DNA of 64,000 nt from Embiotoca jacksoni (Eukaryota > Chordata > Actinopteri > Embiotocidae): NCBI GenBank assembly GCA_022577435.1, contig JAKOON010000012.1, forward strand, positions 13,448,085-13,512,084, in the 5' to 3' direction. Shown here piece after piece: positions 39,109-50,825 of this stretch. The notes under the pieces were generated by a model. That model had not been told where the DNA came from. It saw only the letters and a program-made list of their open reading frames with translations, and did not search any database. The translations under genes and the position numbers were made by a program. The number at the start of each line of letters is the position of its first letter. The first letter of the stretch is position 1.

Positions 39109-39200
39109 CTTCGCCATCTGTGCCTGGACTCCGCTGGCTTTTAGCGAGGCCACAGCCTTCTGGGCTGCTGCAGGGCTGTCAAAGTCCACAAAGCCATAGC
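39109..39200 (-). CDS. rbms3: rbms3 exon: end of RRM1 (RNP1)
   Basis: A 92-bp internal exon: GC completing a Gly codon, then 30 codons from YGFVDFDSPAAAQKAV through SLKASGVQAQMAK. With the preceding Gly it forms the RNP1 strand of RRM1 (GYGFVDF), whose aromatic residues stack on RNA bases in RRM proteins. It ends on a complete Lys codon (phase 0), and the donor is gtaagc at 39108-39103. The acceptor has an unusual UG-rich tract (tgtctgtgtgtgtgcag) rather than a clean pyrimidine run. VASLKASG is close to RBMS3 (VASLKANG), while RBMS1 has VSALKASG. Downstream the transcript crosses a 27.5-kb intron before RRM2. Confidence 0.95.
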
Positions 39201-39462
39201 CTGCACACACACAGACATATACATAACAGAGTTGACACAGGCAAGGAAAATGAAGGAAAGGAGGAGTGTGGTGAGTAGAAAAGGGGAAAAAAAAGACAAA
39301 GAAAATCACAATCAGGCAATCTGAATATTGTTGAGCATGAGCAGTGCTAATTTCTATCAGAAATCAGAGTCTGGGTTTTGTTTTCAACTCCGATTAAATC
39401 CAATAAATGTGTCAAAATCAAGTTAGGTCACATATTTAATGAAAGCGCCTAGTTCCCCATTA

Positions 39463-39735
39463 GGGAGGCTGTGGCTCAGACGGTAGAGTGGGTTGAACTA
39501 CTAATCGGAAGGTGGGTGGGTCGCTCCTCCTGTCCACATGCCTAAGTGTCCTTGAGCAAGAATCTGAACCCTAAGTTGCTCCCGATGGTGTACTATCAGT
39601 GTGTGAATGTTCTCCTGATGGCAGCACCTTGCATGGTGATCTATCTCATTAGTGGGTGAATGGGAAAACCATGTTAAAGCACTTTGAGACTGAAAGGTGA
39701 TAAAGCACTATACAAGTACAGACCATTTACCATTA
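39463..39735 (+). mobile_element. tRNA-derived SINE
   Basis: The head ggctgtggctcagacggtag matches a tRNA-like Pol III box A (TGGCTCAGACGG). A degenerate box B follows about 45 bp on (gggtcgctcc). The body has the fish SINE block tgtccttgagcaagaatctg, aaccctaagttgctccc and tcagtgtgtgaatg, and the tail agcactatacaagtacagac, catttaccatt is of the LINE-mobilised type. Short ccatta flanks (39457-39462 and 39730-39735) could be a target duplication. Divergence suggests an old copy. Confidence 0.75.
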
Positions 39736-40303
39736 AATGTGTTTTAACTTAGAGCATTAACAGAATTGGTGTCATAACAGTAACTCTTTCAATCTTGTTT
39801 ATGATCAAAGTTTTTTGTTCACTGTTCACCGTTTTCTTTTTAAATTAAACTGTGTCCACCTTTTTTGAATGATTTCAATGTCTTTCAGTGCAATCCATCA
39901 TGGTGCTGTGACGAAGATCTAACGGCTGCTTGTGTATTCTCTGTAGATGGATGTGCTGTGTGACTCAATGCTTGAGGAATCCTTGGTTTTATATGTAAAG
40001 TCCACTGCCCTCCTATTGTCTGACATTTAATATCCCACTGTACTGCATGTGAGGTCATTTTGTCCCTGTACTACACTAAATCTGCCAGAACATATAGTCC
40101 TATAGTAGCACTCGATACCAAATGCCTCTGTACAGTGACACCAAGAAAAATTCTCTACATTTAATGCAGCAATTAAAGTGATTCAGAGTCTTATTTAAAG
40201 AAATACAGACACAAAGGGAATGAGCTTCAGTCGATTTTATTGCAATAAGGTCCACATCAATTTGTGTGTCCATGTGTGTATGTGGACAGTGTGTCTGTTG
40301 GAC

Positions 40304-40531
40304 CAGGGGTGTCAAACTAATTTTAGTTAAGGGGCCACATACTGCCCACTTTGATCTCAAGTGGGCCAGACCAGTAAAATCATAGCATAATAACGCATAC
40401 ATAACGACAATATTTCTCTATGTTTAAATCATCGGTGAAGGTTTTTGGATGGTAAACCCTCATCCGACGAGCCGAGCTGGACCCCCTGGCGGGCCGGATG
40501 CGGCCCGCGGGCCGTATGTTTGACACCCCTG
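40304..40531. mobile_element. Non-autonomous hAT-type MITE with 8-bp target duplication
   Basis: The termini are CAGGGGTGTCAAAC and GTTTGACACCCCTG, perfect 14-bp inverted repeats. Flanks are tgttggac (40296-40303) and tgttagac (40532-40539), a 7/8 match. Inner ends carry ggggccacat and the GC-rich gcgggccggatgcggcccgc. This is a widespread fish and vertebrate MITE type. There is no coding capacity. Confidence 0.88.
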
Positions 40532-40837
40532 TGTTAGACTGTTGAGGTTTAGGGGATCTAGGTTGGTTCCTACAGGAAGCACTGAAGGACAAAAGGTCAG
40601 AGCGCACACATGACTCTCTATTTTCAGAAATATGTCCTCTTTTCTGGGCTCCTTGTCTCCTTGTATGAGAATGACTTTGACTGGGTGTCTATATGTGACT
40701 AATAAAAGAGAAATATTGACACGCATGCAATGATGCCACAGAGAAATGTTCAGAAAGCACAGAAGCTTTGAAATTCCAGCTGTAGTTTTGAGTGGGCTGT
40801 GTGTGACTATGTTAGGAGTGAGGGAATGTCACACACT

Positions 40838-40840
<3 letters not shown>

Positions 40841-40890
<50 letters not shown>
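40841..40890. repeat. (CA)n microsatellite flanked by a 12-bp inverted repeat
   Basis: 50 bp of CA. The inverted repeats gttaggagtgag (40811-40822) and ctcattcctaac (40890-40901) match at 11/12 and bracket the tract. Confidence 0.9.
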
Positions 40891-40892
<2 letters not shown>

Positions 40893-41571
40893 ATTCCTAA
40901 CATCTGTTCTTGTCTGTCTGTCTTTTCCAGGATTTGGAACCACGCTCTGTTTTGCTGATAAACAGATGATTTTTTATTGTTCAAAGGCAGCAAGCTGCTT
41001 TCACAGCAAGATCTGCACTGCACACACAAATATTTATACTGCTGCTAATGAGCGAACCACAATTTTGCCAAAATAGGGTTACACAAACACACATGCAAGT
41101 TCTTACTGCGGTACGTACACATGTAATGTGCATAAATTAGTCAGTGTGACAAGCATGGATACACAGATATGCAGAGAAAACAGTTTTGATATATATGCAC
41201 ATATGCACAGAACTGTATGCATACCACATACATAAGCATTCACTGTTTTCTGTACTTAATCTATATGTATCTAATTAGGGCCACACTGAAAAGGTTCAAC
41301 TAATTAAAAAAGCACATACAGTATTATTCAGTAGCGTGGTAGGATGCTTTAATTTTATACCAGAAACAGTTCCATAACTAATGTGTCACACTAACTAATG
41401 GGTGTTTGTTTAACTAGATGTAATGAGTAGGGAAATAAAACCACAAACACAGTTCACAATGGGTAATTCAGGCAACACTAATCCAATTCAGAGGCCTTTA
41501 GTTTGGTTGTAGTTAGCTGTAACACACCGTTGATGAAAAATACCAACTCTATTAAGGAAACTGGTGCATTA

Positions 41572-41788
41572 CCCTTGTGTTGTCCTTGGGTCAAAATGAC
41601 CCGCAGCTGTGTTCAACCAAGTTCTATTTTATTTTCATATTTTTTGGGATCACTGGTGACAAGGAGGCTGTGAGGGATTCTTTAAAGAATGATGACCAAT
41701 GATCCCATAAAATATGAAAATATAGAAATAAAATAGAACTTGGTTGAACACAGCTGCGGGTCATTTTGACCCGAGGACAACACGAGGG
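41572..41788. mobile_element. Palindromic piggyBac-type MITE, copy 2 (inverted)
   Basis: A 217-bp foldback nearly identical to 32060-32277, but the asymmetric centre (ggtgacaaggaggctgtgag) runs in the opposite direction, so it is inserted in the other orientation. The right flank is TTAA (41789-41792); the left flank has decayed to TTA directly before CCCT. High arm similarity suggests recent insertion or gene conversion between arms. Confidence 0.85.
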
Positions 41789-41829
41789 TTAAGAAAGAAT
41801 TGTTACTTATTTGGGAATTGTTAAATTGA

Positions 41830-41935
41830 TGGGTTTCTTGTAAAGTTGTAAGGTCTCAACCTCACTCTGTCCTGAGGTGGCCTATGTTGTTATAAGGCAC
41901 TATATGAATACAAATTCATTGAATTGATGTATATG
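41830..41935 (+). mobile_element. LINE-type 3' tail fragment
   Basis: gggaattgttaaattgatgg, gtttcttgtaaagttgtaagg, then ataaggcactatatgaatac, ending caaattcattgaattg. Shares the gggaattgtt, tgtaagg and (gaatt) tail order with 21440-21545. Confidence 0.55.
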
Positions 41936-43236
41936 TTGTTGCTATTTTCATTTATCATATAAAATGCAGGAATTCCTACTCACGTGGTATCAGTATGATT
42001 CCAGAAAAAGATTGGAGGATTTGTATAACCAGCTGAAACAGTGAACTGATTCCAGGCAACACCTTACATGGCAGGTTGAACACAGCCAGTGGAATATTCA
42101 CCATCAATGGTGGGAACTTATAGTGCTAATAGGAGATTCTGCAGAGTGAAAAACCAGCACTCAGGTGCAATTGGCTGATTCTGCAAGTTTAGGGTCATCA
42201 AACTAGCTGCTTGCGACTTTGATCTGCATGTAACTAAGATCTACTCCTCGCAGTGGCTCTGTTTACAGTGATTTACCGATCAACTGTGTGGCTCATATCG
42301 AATGGGTCCTCAGTATTAGAGGACCAGAAAATGTAGTCCATGTCTCAAGAGCTTTGTACATGCTCTGTAAATAATATATTGAGTCATAGATGCTGGCATG
42401 TAATTTAGCTTTACCCTGCACATTTGGGTTAGTCCTCACATTCAAAGATGTCTGAGATTTGGTGTGTACTTAACACTTTTAGCATAGATGAGTGTCGGCT
42501 CGGCCACAAAAATACTCAACACCTATTACCAGACAGCATTCACTCATCTTTAGGCATGATTAATGGGAAAAAAAATGTTGTGTGCTCATTTCACTGGCTA
42601 GTTTGGTGTGACAAAGCATCAGCCTTGAAGAGAAAGTGCCATTTGTTTTGAGTCTATTCATGACTCAAGGAGAGATCTGCGTTTTCTGGAAACTTATTTG
42701 CACGTCTCTCCAGGGAGGTCAGGGGGGTAGCATCAGTGGCAGAACGCACCCCTGGAGCTGCTAAGGATTCATTGTCGTGCTCAAGGACACTTCAACGAGG
42801 TGGACGCTTGTTGAGACGGTGAGCAGATGCCTGCCGTCCAAGCTGATGGACAGTTTTTGAGATCACAACACCGCACTTCTGCTTAACATGTAATTTGCAC
42901 ATTTTCATATACACTAGTATCTAACCTCTTTAGTTCAGGGAAAACTGGAATCTCATGTAAATGCGAACGATAGCTTCTCTGGGCACGATGATAAAGACAT
43001 TTTCAGAGAGCGGAGGGATGGAAATAATATTGCTGAATTATATAATTCTTCCCATTTGTACCATGTCCCTCCCATCTGTGGTATTATGATGACACAGATA
43101 TGAAAATTCATCTTGTTCATTCAGGCCTGACAAATATTTCCCTTGTGAATGAAAAAAGTATATATATTTAGAAGCACACATGGAAATACACACATATGCA
43201 TACATCCACACAGATGGGAGCACTGATAAACATGAG

Positions 43237-43380
<144 letters not shown>

Positions 43381-46300
43381 TCACTACATCCCATCCAGTC
43401 TCATGAGCTCCCAGAGTTCCTGGCCCTAGAATAGGCTAACCAAGTACAGAAGGAAAAGGAGAGAGAGCATTTAGGAGGAATGTGGCAGTGGCAGTGAGTC
43501 AGGGGGGAAGGGAGGGAGGTGGGGTGGCAGGAGACACAGAGACAGTGAGAGGGAGGAGGCTTGTCTTTGGGAAATGGAAATCCTTTACAATCTAAAGTGG
43601 TTTCCTCTCCCTTCCTCCATCCTGTGCAGCGTGTCCTCTCCTTCCCTCAGAGCTCCCACACTGCTAACTAAAAACCTGTCAGCGTATTTAACATCGAGTT
43701 CGCAACAGAGCAGACAACTTCACAAAGAAAACCCTGATATTATTTAAGAGAATGAAGTTTGGTTTCCTTTGGTCACTTACTTGCACAATAATTCTAGAAT
43801 TAAAGCATTTCATATTGTCTTATGAAACATTAATATATTCACATCGTTCCAGTGAGAAACAATTTTTCAGGGGCAAAGAGATAGTAAACACATCACAGAA
43901 ATCAGGATCACGTGGTTTTTGTGTAACAACAGTAAGTAAAGAGATTAAACAGCATCCCTTCAGACTGCAAAGGAAGACTACTTCATGTATTTACCTGTCT
44001 CTTTGTCTCAACCTCTCAACCTCTCTCTCTTCCCTCCCTGCAAATCCAGAAGAGAAGAGGCTGTCTGGTAAATCATTAGTTTCAAAGGGTCCCCTTCCTT
44101 TTCTGTCAGCCCCAGGTTATTTTTACTCCCCTCCCTCCACCTCTCTGTGCCTCCGCCCATCCATCCCTCCCTTTCCAAGAGAACTCTCTGTGCCAATCTG
44201 TAGTCTCTTAGTCACGCTAAGCACTTATCTTGTCCCCACTGAATGCCTTTGCAATCAAACCAACACTTATCTTGTTGTAAGGCACTCTAATGGCCGACTG
44301 ATAATGAAACTCCTTCATTGTGAGTTAACAACTGGCTAAGAGATGTATGAAGTCTACATCACAAGTGAAATTGCTGATGAGGGCCACAGTGTGTAAAAGT
44401 TGCCTAAGTTGCTTCAGCTGTAGCTGTTGCATTATGTGTAGTCTGCATTAAATAATAAGCATCAATTTAAAGCTGGAGACGGGGATTACATTTTGAAACG
44501 GTCTCGCTAATGTTTAGTATTCATAAGAGACTTGTCTGGAATATGTCCAGAGTATAGTGCCAAAAATGATGCAGAGAATACTGTTCACCTGCAAACACAC
44601 ACATGTCCTTAAGGAAAACTGTGTTCACTAAAATAAAATAAAAAATGTAAAGGCAGCAGACTGTTTAAAAGGTTTTCACCTTCAACAAGTAGACCATGTA
44701 GTACTTTTTAAGCAAAGTTTTTATCATTTTAATTATTATTGATAAATAATGAATTCAGGAAAATCCCTCTTTAGTGTCCAGCAGTAGTCTCTCAACATAA
44801 AAGGGCTCCATTTTCATGAAAATGTGCAGGTGAGTACCGTTAAAGAAAAAAAAACAAAAAAAAAACGGAGAAATTCTGGAAATATATTTGCGAAACAATA
44901 CATAGGAAAAAGGTTGGTTATGTATGGGACAAAATATTTGTGAACAACTGTTATTAGTTAAAACATGTTCGCACACAAAGTTTGACTGATTGTTATTAAA
45001 CCAGGGTCTTAATGTGATTCTTGAGTCTGAAGCCATTAAATAATTCTGTTTATCTGATTTTCAACAGAAATCTAAAAGAAACATCGCATTATGTGCATAC
45101 ATTAATTCTTTTATTCAAACGCAGCATGGTCCAAGTGGGCATATATAGAAATTTACACCATGTGGACTCTCGCAACGTCAGCAAGTGTTACCTTACATTC
45201 TTCCTACTGTCAACAGGTTCAATGAAAAGCCTAAATCCAGTGTGTTAGTCTGTCACGTAACAGTTTACAATTTCCCTAAATAAACAATGTTATTATATTT
45301 TGTTGAAAATACCATGGCATCGTAGCTTTCCATGCAAACACTAAAACCGGTGTAAATAGTATATTTGGGGACTACATTTTAGTTTTGAGTCACTATTTAT
45401 GGCGGCGGGGAAATGTGGGATTGACTCAAAATAAACCCCAATGCCCATATCCATGGTAATGAAGGAAGGTGTCACTCAATGTAACAGTGCGGCTCACTGA
45501 TGTGTTCTTAACAGTTTTTGACAACAGTGAAACCGTGGTTCAGAGGAATAAGCTCCACACGCTCAGATACACATTGGTCTTTCTTTGGATTAGTTAACAT
45601 AGGAACATATCACCAGTCTTATTCTACGAATATCATTTAAAGCAGTTTGCATTTCATTTGTAAGCACCGGTTGAAATGTGATTATACATATATTTTATAG
45701 TTCCATTTGTAAACCACACTACAAATAAGCATAAAGCCACAATTGGCAAACAGTTGGAGCACTTAGGTTCTGCTGGAACAGGTTTTAAAAACCTCAATTA
45801 AAAAAAACACCAATGAAAAGATTAAATGATTTGAGAAAATGGAAGCATAACTGATGATCATCCCTGGGTTTATAAAATGTTTTGCCTTCCTTTTGGCTTT
45901 GCTTTAATGATGTCAGGAAAGGCATTTTAATATGCATTCAAAGCTCAGAGCCATATTTGATTATGTGATGCTAAAGCAGGTCGGGATGATTAAGTTAGTT
46001 ATTTGTGTAACTAGCCAATTAGAAAGAACCAAGATAATACCTGAAGAGTTTTTAGGGGATATTTGGTTTTCCGATTATAATGTTAAGACAGACAGAGAAA
46101 TCATTTCCTGAAAATATTTTATCCTCAGTAATCAGCGCAGACAAAATCTTAGAATTCACAATTACATCTCTGCCATCAGCATCAATCAGACTGGTTTTAC
46201 CTTCACTCACTGTTGAAACTGAAATGCTGATTACAGGGCGTTTGTGCTGTTGTCCTAAACCATGTCAGTATACCTTTGAGTAGAGACCCGGAAGATGAGC

Positions 46301-47022
46301 AGCAATCATGCTGAATACATGCTCTTGTGTGCCTCTTCAGAAGCAGACGACTACAATCATATTGATTGGTGCTTTGTTCAGGCCACTCCAACAATCAGGC
46401 AGACCCTCATCAGAAGACACTCCAGCGAGCCTCATTCACCACGGAGACCATTCGAAACACATTGTAGCGATTGTGTGGTGCTCTCCATTTTGATTTGGCC
46501 TGTCACAACAATGCCAACATCTTGCTTTCAAAAGCTGCTTAACTCTGAGTATCATTAGGGTGCAATCCTGAAATCATCATCATAGAGAAGTTAAACAAAA
46601 TAAAGACACTCCAGCAGTGCATCATTGAGATGGATTAAAGGATGGCATGGTCTTCATGGAAGTCAGTACTGTTGTGTTGAATTCAATGTAAAAACACACA
46701 CCCTTACCACATTGCTTAACAGGCAACTCTAACGCAAACACATGGACTTGATTTTGTCATCATGCTGTCTGTTGACGTTTTGGTAAAAACTTTTGGCCAT
46801 TGATTAATTAGGTAAGAAAAAGAGTCCAAAAGGAATGGATTTATAAAAACAAAACCACTCCCCATAGCAGGCACTGATTGCTCGGCCTTGAAGCTGCCAA
46901 ATTCCATAAATTTTCAATTGATGTTTTCCAGACTCAAATCTCATCTGTGTTTGTGAAGTACAGGATATCCGTGCAAGGCAACAGATGACCACACTGGATA
47001 AAGTCAATGGATACTCGCTCAC

Positions 47023-47081
47023 CTTTGCACTGATTGGTGTTTTTGTCCAAGATGGCCTTTGTTGACACAATCTTCCCGTAT
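47023..47081 (-). CDS. rbms3: rbms3 exon: middle of RRM1 (59 bp)
   Basis: Short internal exon. It supplies the last base of the Pro codon split from the upstream exon, then YGKIVSTKAILDKNTNQCK, then the first base of a split Gly codon. The acceptor is a T-rich tract ending tttttgcag, and the donor is gtgagc at 47022-47017. The segment is the helix 1 to beta 2/beta 3 part of RRM1. DKNTNQCK is the RBMS3 form; RBMS1 and RBMS2 have DKTTNKCK. This is the strongest paralogue-deciding stretch in the window. The exon is too short to stand out as an open frame, and was found by matching phase and family sequence. An interspersed repeat begins about 100 bp upstream of its acceptor. Confidence 0.95.
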
Positions 47082-47189
47082 CTGCAAAAAACAACAACAA
47101 AAAAACATTCTGGTTAGCCATTGACTCAGTTTTGCTGGTTTTAACATCAACAATATTATTTGTTCTTTGAGTTTATGCCAAGCAGCAAC

Positions 47190-47655
47190 CAACAGTGACG
47201 TCACCCATTGGTTTGTAGCCTGCTGTTACGAAGCCTCAAGTTTGACTTTTCGGCCATTGCCATCTTGCAAGTTCGGAGCAGTTTGGAGCCAGAAGTGACC
47301 ATATTTTAACAAGCTGGGGAGGAGCGAGCAGTGGATCTGACTCAATTTGATTGGAAACCAGAGGACACTATACCCCACCCACCAATAATGGAAACCTGAC
47401 TTTACCACAGGCCTGTCAATCAAACATACCGCATTTTCAGGTCTAATATCTAGTTAATGACGGGATTGTTATTTTCAGATGGACCACCAGAAAACTAATC
47501 AGAAGGAGTGACTTCAGCTTGCAACACATTAGACATTAGAGTCTATGCAGCTAGATGCTTTTTGAAGCCAACCTCTAGTGGCCCTCAGTGATATTGCACT
47601 TCATGGCACTTCTGCATTCGCCTCATTTTTCAGACCTGGAAGCTACGCCCACCTT
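47190..47655. repeat. Teleost interspersed repeat near the RRM1 exon
   Basis: Begins gtgacgtcacccattggttt, followed by cgaagcctcaagtttgac and ggccattgccatcttg. Ends near ggcacttctgcattcgcctc, atttttcagacctgg. These blocks mark a non-autonomous repeat common in fish. It starts about 110 bp upstream of the splice acceptor at 47082. The class is not certain. Confidence 0.55.
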
Positions 47656-47714
47656 TATATTAGTGTAAGGTTTATGCACATTTCTCTGTGCTAGAGGCAT
47701 GGCTATAGAGTCAG

Positions 47715-47930
47715 CATGTCATTCAAAGCTTTAGTCCAGACATTCATGGTCTCCAGAGAAAGACTACCATGAGTTTCACAACTATGTTGCCCCAACAACA
47801 ATTATATGGATTGCAATAAACTTTGGTAAAGACACTCATGTTCACCTTGGAACCTTTTGCACCACAAGTCTGCTATTGTAACAAACCATCTGCCAACCAT
47901 CCTCCTTCTAACTAGGAAAAATTCACGTTA
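47715..47930. repeat. Second interspersed repeat block
   Basis: ttagtccagacattcatggt, ctccagagaaagac, then ggattgcaataaactttgg and agacactcatgttc. The order matches a fish repeat with the motif gtccagacattcatggtccc and a later tggattgccatgaaatttgg. Boundaries are not defined. Confidence 0.5.
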
Positions 47931-50431
47931 CATAGAAGTCATCTGAACTGAGTCACTGCTCCAGGACACAAGATTGTCATTATCTATACAACCGCTAGAG
48001 ATTATTTAACGTTAAAATGTAGCTGGGTTAAAAGAAGCTGCCTGCATAAAAAAAATCTACTGATTCATGGAGAAGGACTGTCTCCAATACCTAGACATCT
48101 GTACGGCACATCAGAAGGGCCTACAAAGAAAGACACTCCATATGTCATGCTATCTGTTCTTTCTGCCAACTTTTAACATCTTCTGTCCGTTTCTCTACTT
48201 TATTCGCCTTCTTATGTTTGACACCTCTGCTCTCCTTATTTCACCCTCTGTCCCACTTTCATTCTCCACCTCTCTGTTCTCAAGTTCTTAGAAAGAAGTT
48301 AATAATGTTTCTTATCAGACGAGTCTTCTAGTGCTCCTGGAAAGAGAGGAGAAAGAAACAGAGAAATGTCTGAGAAGGTATGAGGAGAGAGGAGAAAGGA
48401 TGGTGGAGTCAGACAGAAAGCTTGGATCGCTGAGATCAGCCTGGATCACTGCCTGGCTTTGTGGATGAGACTTTTTAATTAATGTGTTCACACTGCCGCG
48501 CAATGACTGACTGGCTGGCTGAGTGACTATCAAACAGATTGACAGATTGACAAGCTGGCTGACTGGCTGACGGCCCCAGGTGAGGGATGGAAGTATAATC
48601 CCTCTTCCCTTTTAGAGAAAAAGAGGGAGACAACGAGGTTGCAGACAGGAACGATTCAATGAGGGTACAATGCAGGAGGTGCTGAGCAGAGAGGGAGAAA
48701 AAAGCAGAGGAAGGGAGGGAGAGACTCTGAGGAATGAGAAATAGATGAGGAGAGGGAGAGCAGTCAGTCAAAAGATAAAAAGAGACACGAAAGGCGAGGA
48801 AGTCTGGGAGAGATAGAGCGATAGTAAGAGGTGTTTAATAAAGAAGAAATCATTTAGTTGTCACCGTCAGGAGAATCTCTGTCAACCAACTGCTTCTGTC
48901 AGAGAAAAGAAGAGAACAGAGACGAACTCAGCTGACAGCCTCACATCAAACTCTATTGGGACAGGAATACTTCAGAAATAAAGGCAGAAAAAAGGCTTTA
49001 AAAGGCTACTATCAATGACAGATAAGCAGCTTATGATCTTAAAATTGGCAGAGAGAAAACCAAACATTCGAACAAGTGCTCAATTTTTCACAAGTTTTCT
49101 TTCCTGCAATTTAATATATTTTGAGGGTATTTACAAAACGACTGATAGTGTCGGGCTGAAATCGAATCTGATGTTTGTACTGTTTTGTTTTTTTAAGTCA
49201 TGGCTTGTTTACCACAGAGCAGGTTTTTTGGATCCGGTTTTAGGGGAGCTATCCAACGCAGCAGACGAGGAAAACACTCTGGACGAATTGCCCACACATA
49301 TACGCAATGACAAACACACACGCGATGCAACATCACAGAAAACACCACAGCAGTAAATCACACACATTACACACACCATCTGGTAATACCAATACCAGGT
49401 CTTTGCGACTGTCTGCCTTGATGTGACTCAAACTTGGTGTCTGTGTGTCAGCGTGTGAGTGTAAACACCTACAGCACCATGTGTGTGAGTGTGTATGTTT
49501 GGATGCATGACTAAGACATCTCAGTGTTTTGGCAGGTTGTTTTTCCCGGCAGAAAAGTGAAACATTTTCAGATTCTGTTTGTTTGTTGGTGAAAAACAGA
49601 GAGAAAGAGACAGATGGACACAAAATTAATCTTGAAAAAAATGACTTCACGTCAGTTGTCTGTTTTTACAAAATGAAAAACAAATAATGTGTTGCTTGTT
49701 TGTGTGCCGTATCATTACATCAGTATGTGTGATGTACAAGTAAAAATCTACCTGTTCCTTGTCTAGTTACACAATTTAGCTTAACTGAAAACAGAGAGGA
49801 GAGGAGAGGAGAGGAGAGAGATGACGCCATGGCCTTCGGGAAATGTCAGATTACAACAACACTGCTCAAATCCAAAGTGGTGTCTCACTCTGGACTTGAT
49901 TCAGTGGTAATATCTCATTTTATCCAGACAGCTACAACAATCTGTTTTCGTGAGAAAGAAATGGAATCAAGTATTGATAATAGGTCAGATGATGAAGTAA
50001 GAGGGGTTAAAGAAAGCATGGAATAAGAGGAGAAGAAAGTGTACAATGTCCTGTTCCATCTTCAATTCCCAACTGGAGCCCTTTCGTTGGTTCCAGCAGA
50101 AACCTGGAGTGAGTTGAAATGACATCGACCTGCACTTAACCCATCGGCAGTGACATGAGATGCTCAAAAAACAAAAATACTTAAAACATACCAAGAGAGG
50201 ACTACAAGGAGTCAGACAGGGTCAGCACTTCCTTATTCCATTAATTTCCATGTGCCTGGAAAAAACAGGGAGTCTGATCATTCTTAAACAGATGTGAGTA
50301 TTTGTTTCTTTTGGATGTTCATCTTTCAGTGAGGTTCATAATGGCAATGAAGCAACAGTGGAACAATACTCCAAAGAGCATGACAAAGTTGTTTGAATCA
50401 TAGCAAACAATCTAAAATTATATATTTACAA

Positions 50432-50825
50432 GAGATGGGACAGGCTTTTCGAATATTTGAATAGTAGTTAAAATATAAAAACAATATTTTTCATCTATTG
50501 TTCTACTACTATGCAGGGGGTGGAGTAGCCTGGCTGCACCGACTGTCTCTCAAGCCTCAGTTTTCTTTGCTGTGGATATAGTCTGGGAGCTCAGCTCATA
50601 TTAGCATTTGCTCAACCACTCTGAAGGGCTGACCAATGAGTGACGAGTGTCGGTGGTTAACCGCGTTTGTCCCACTGTGATTGGAAAGCTGGTGACAGTG
50701 ACGAGCACAATGTTAACATTTTTCAACTTTGGTGAGCGGGCGACGGGGCAAAAGTCAATTAATAATAAAAAATAGTTCAGAGCGAATTTTGAATAGTATT
50801 TTTGCTTGAAATGTCCATCCCAAAC
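50432..50825. mobile_element. Probable hAT-like MITE with 8-bp target duplication
   Basis: A 394-bp segment flanked by perfect direct repeats atttacaa (50424-50431 and 50826-50833). The left end gagatgggacaggcttttcg and the reversed right end (gtttgggatggacatttcaa) are imperfectly inverted, and both run into aatattcgaa/attcgaattt-like sequence. No transposase. The poor terminal match keeps confidence moderate. Confidence 0.55.

Noticed and set aside
39463..39540. Functional tRNA gene
   Set aside because: Only box A is good, box B is degenerate, no cloverleaf forms, and the downstream body and tail are those of a SINE.
43752..44339. 195-codon plus-strand open frame, the longest non-repeat frame in the window
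   Set aside because: No recognised domain, a low-complexity Ser/Pro/Leu middle from CT-rich DNA, and no splice or promoter context. Length is plausible by chance in 64 kb.
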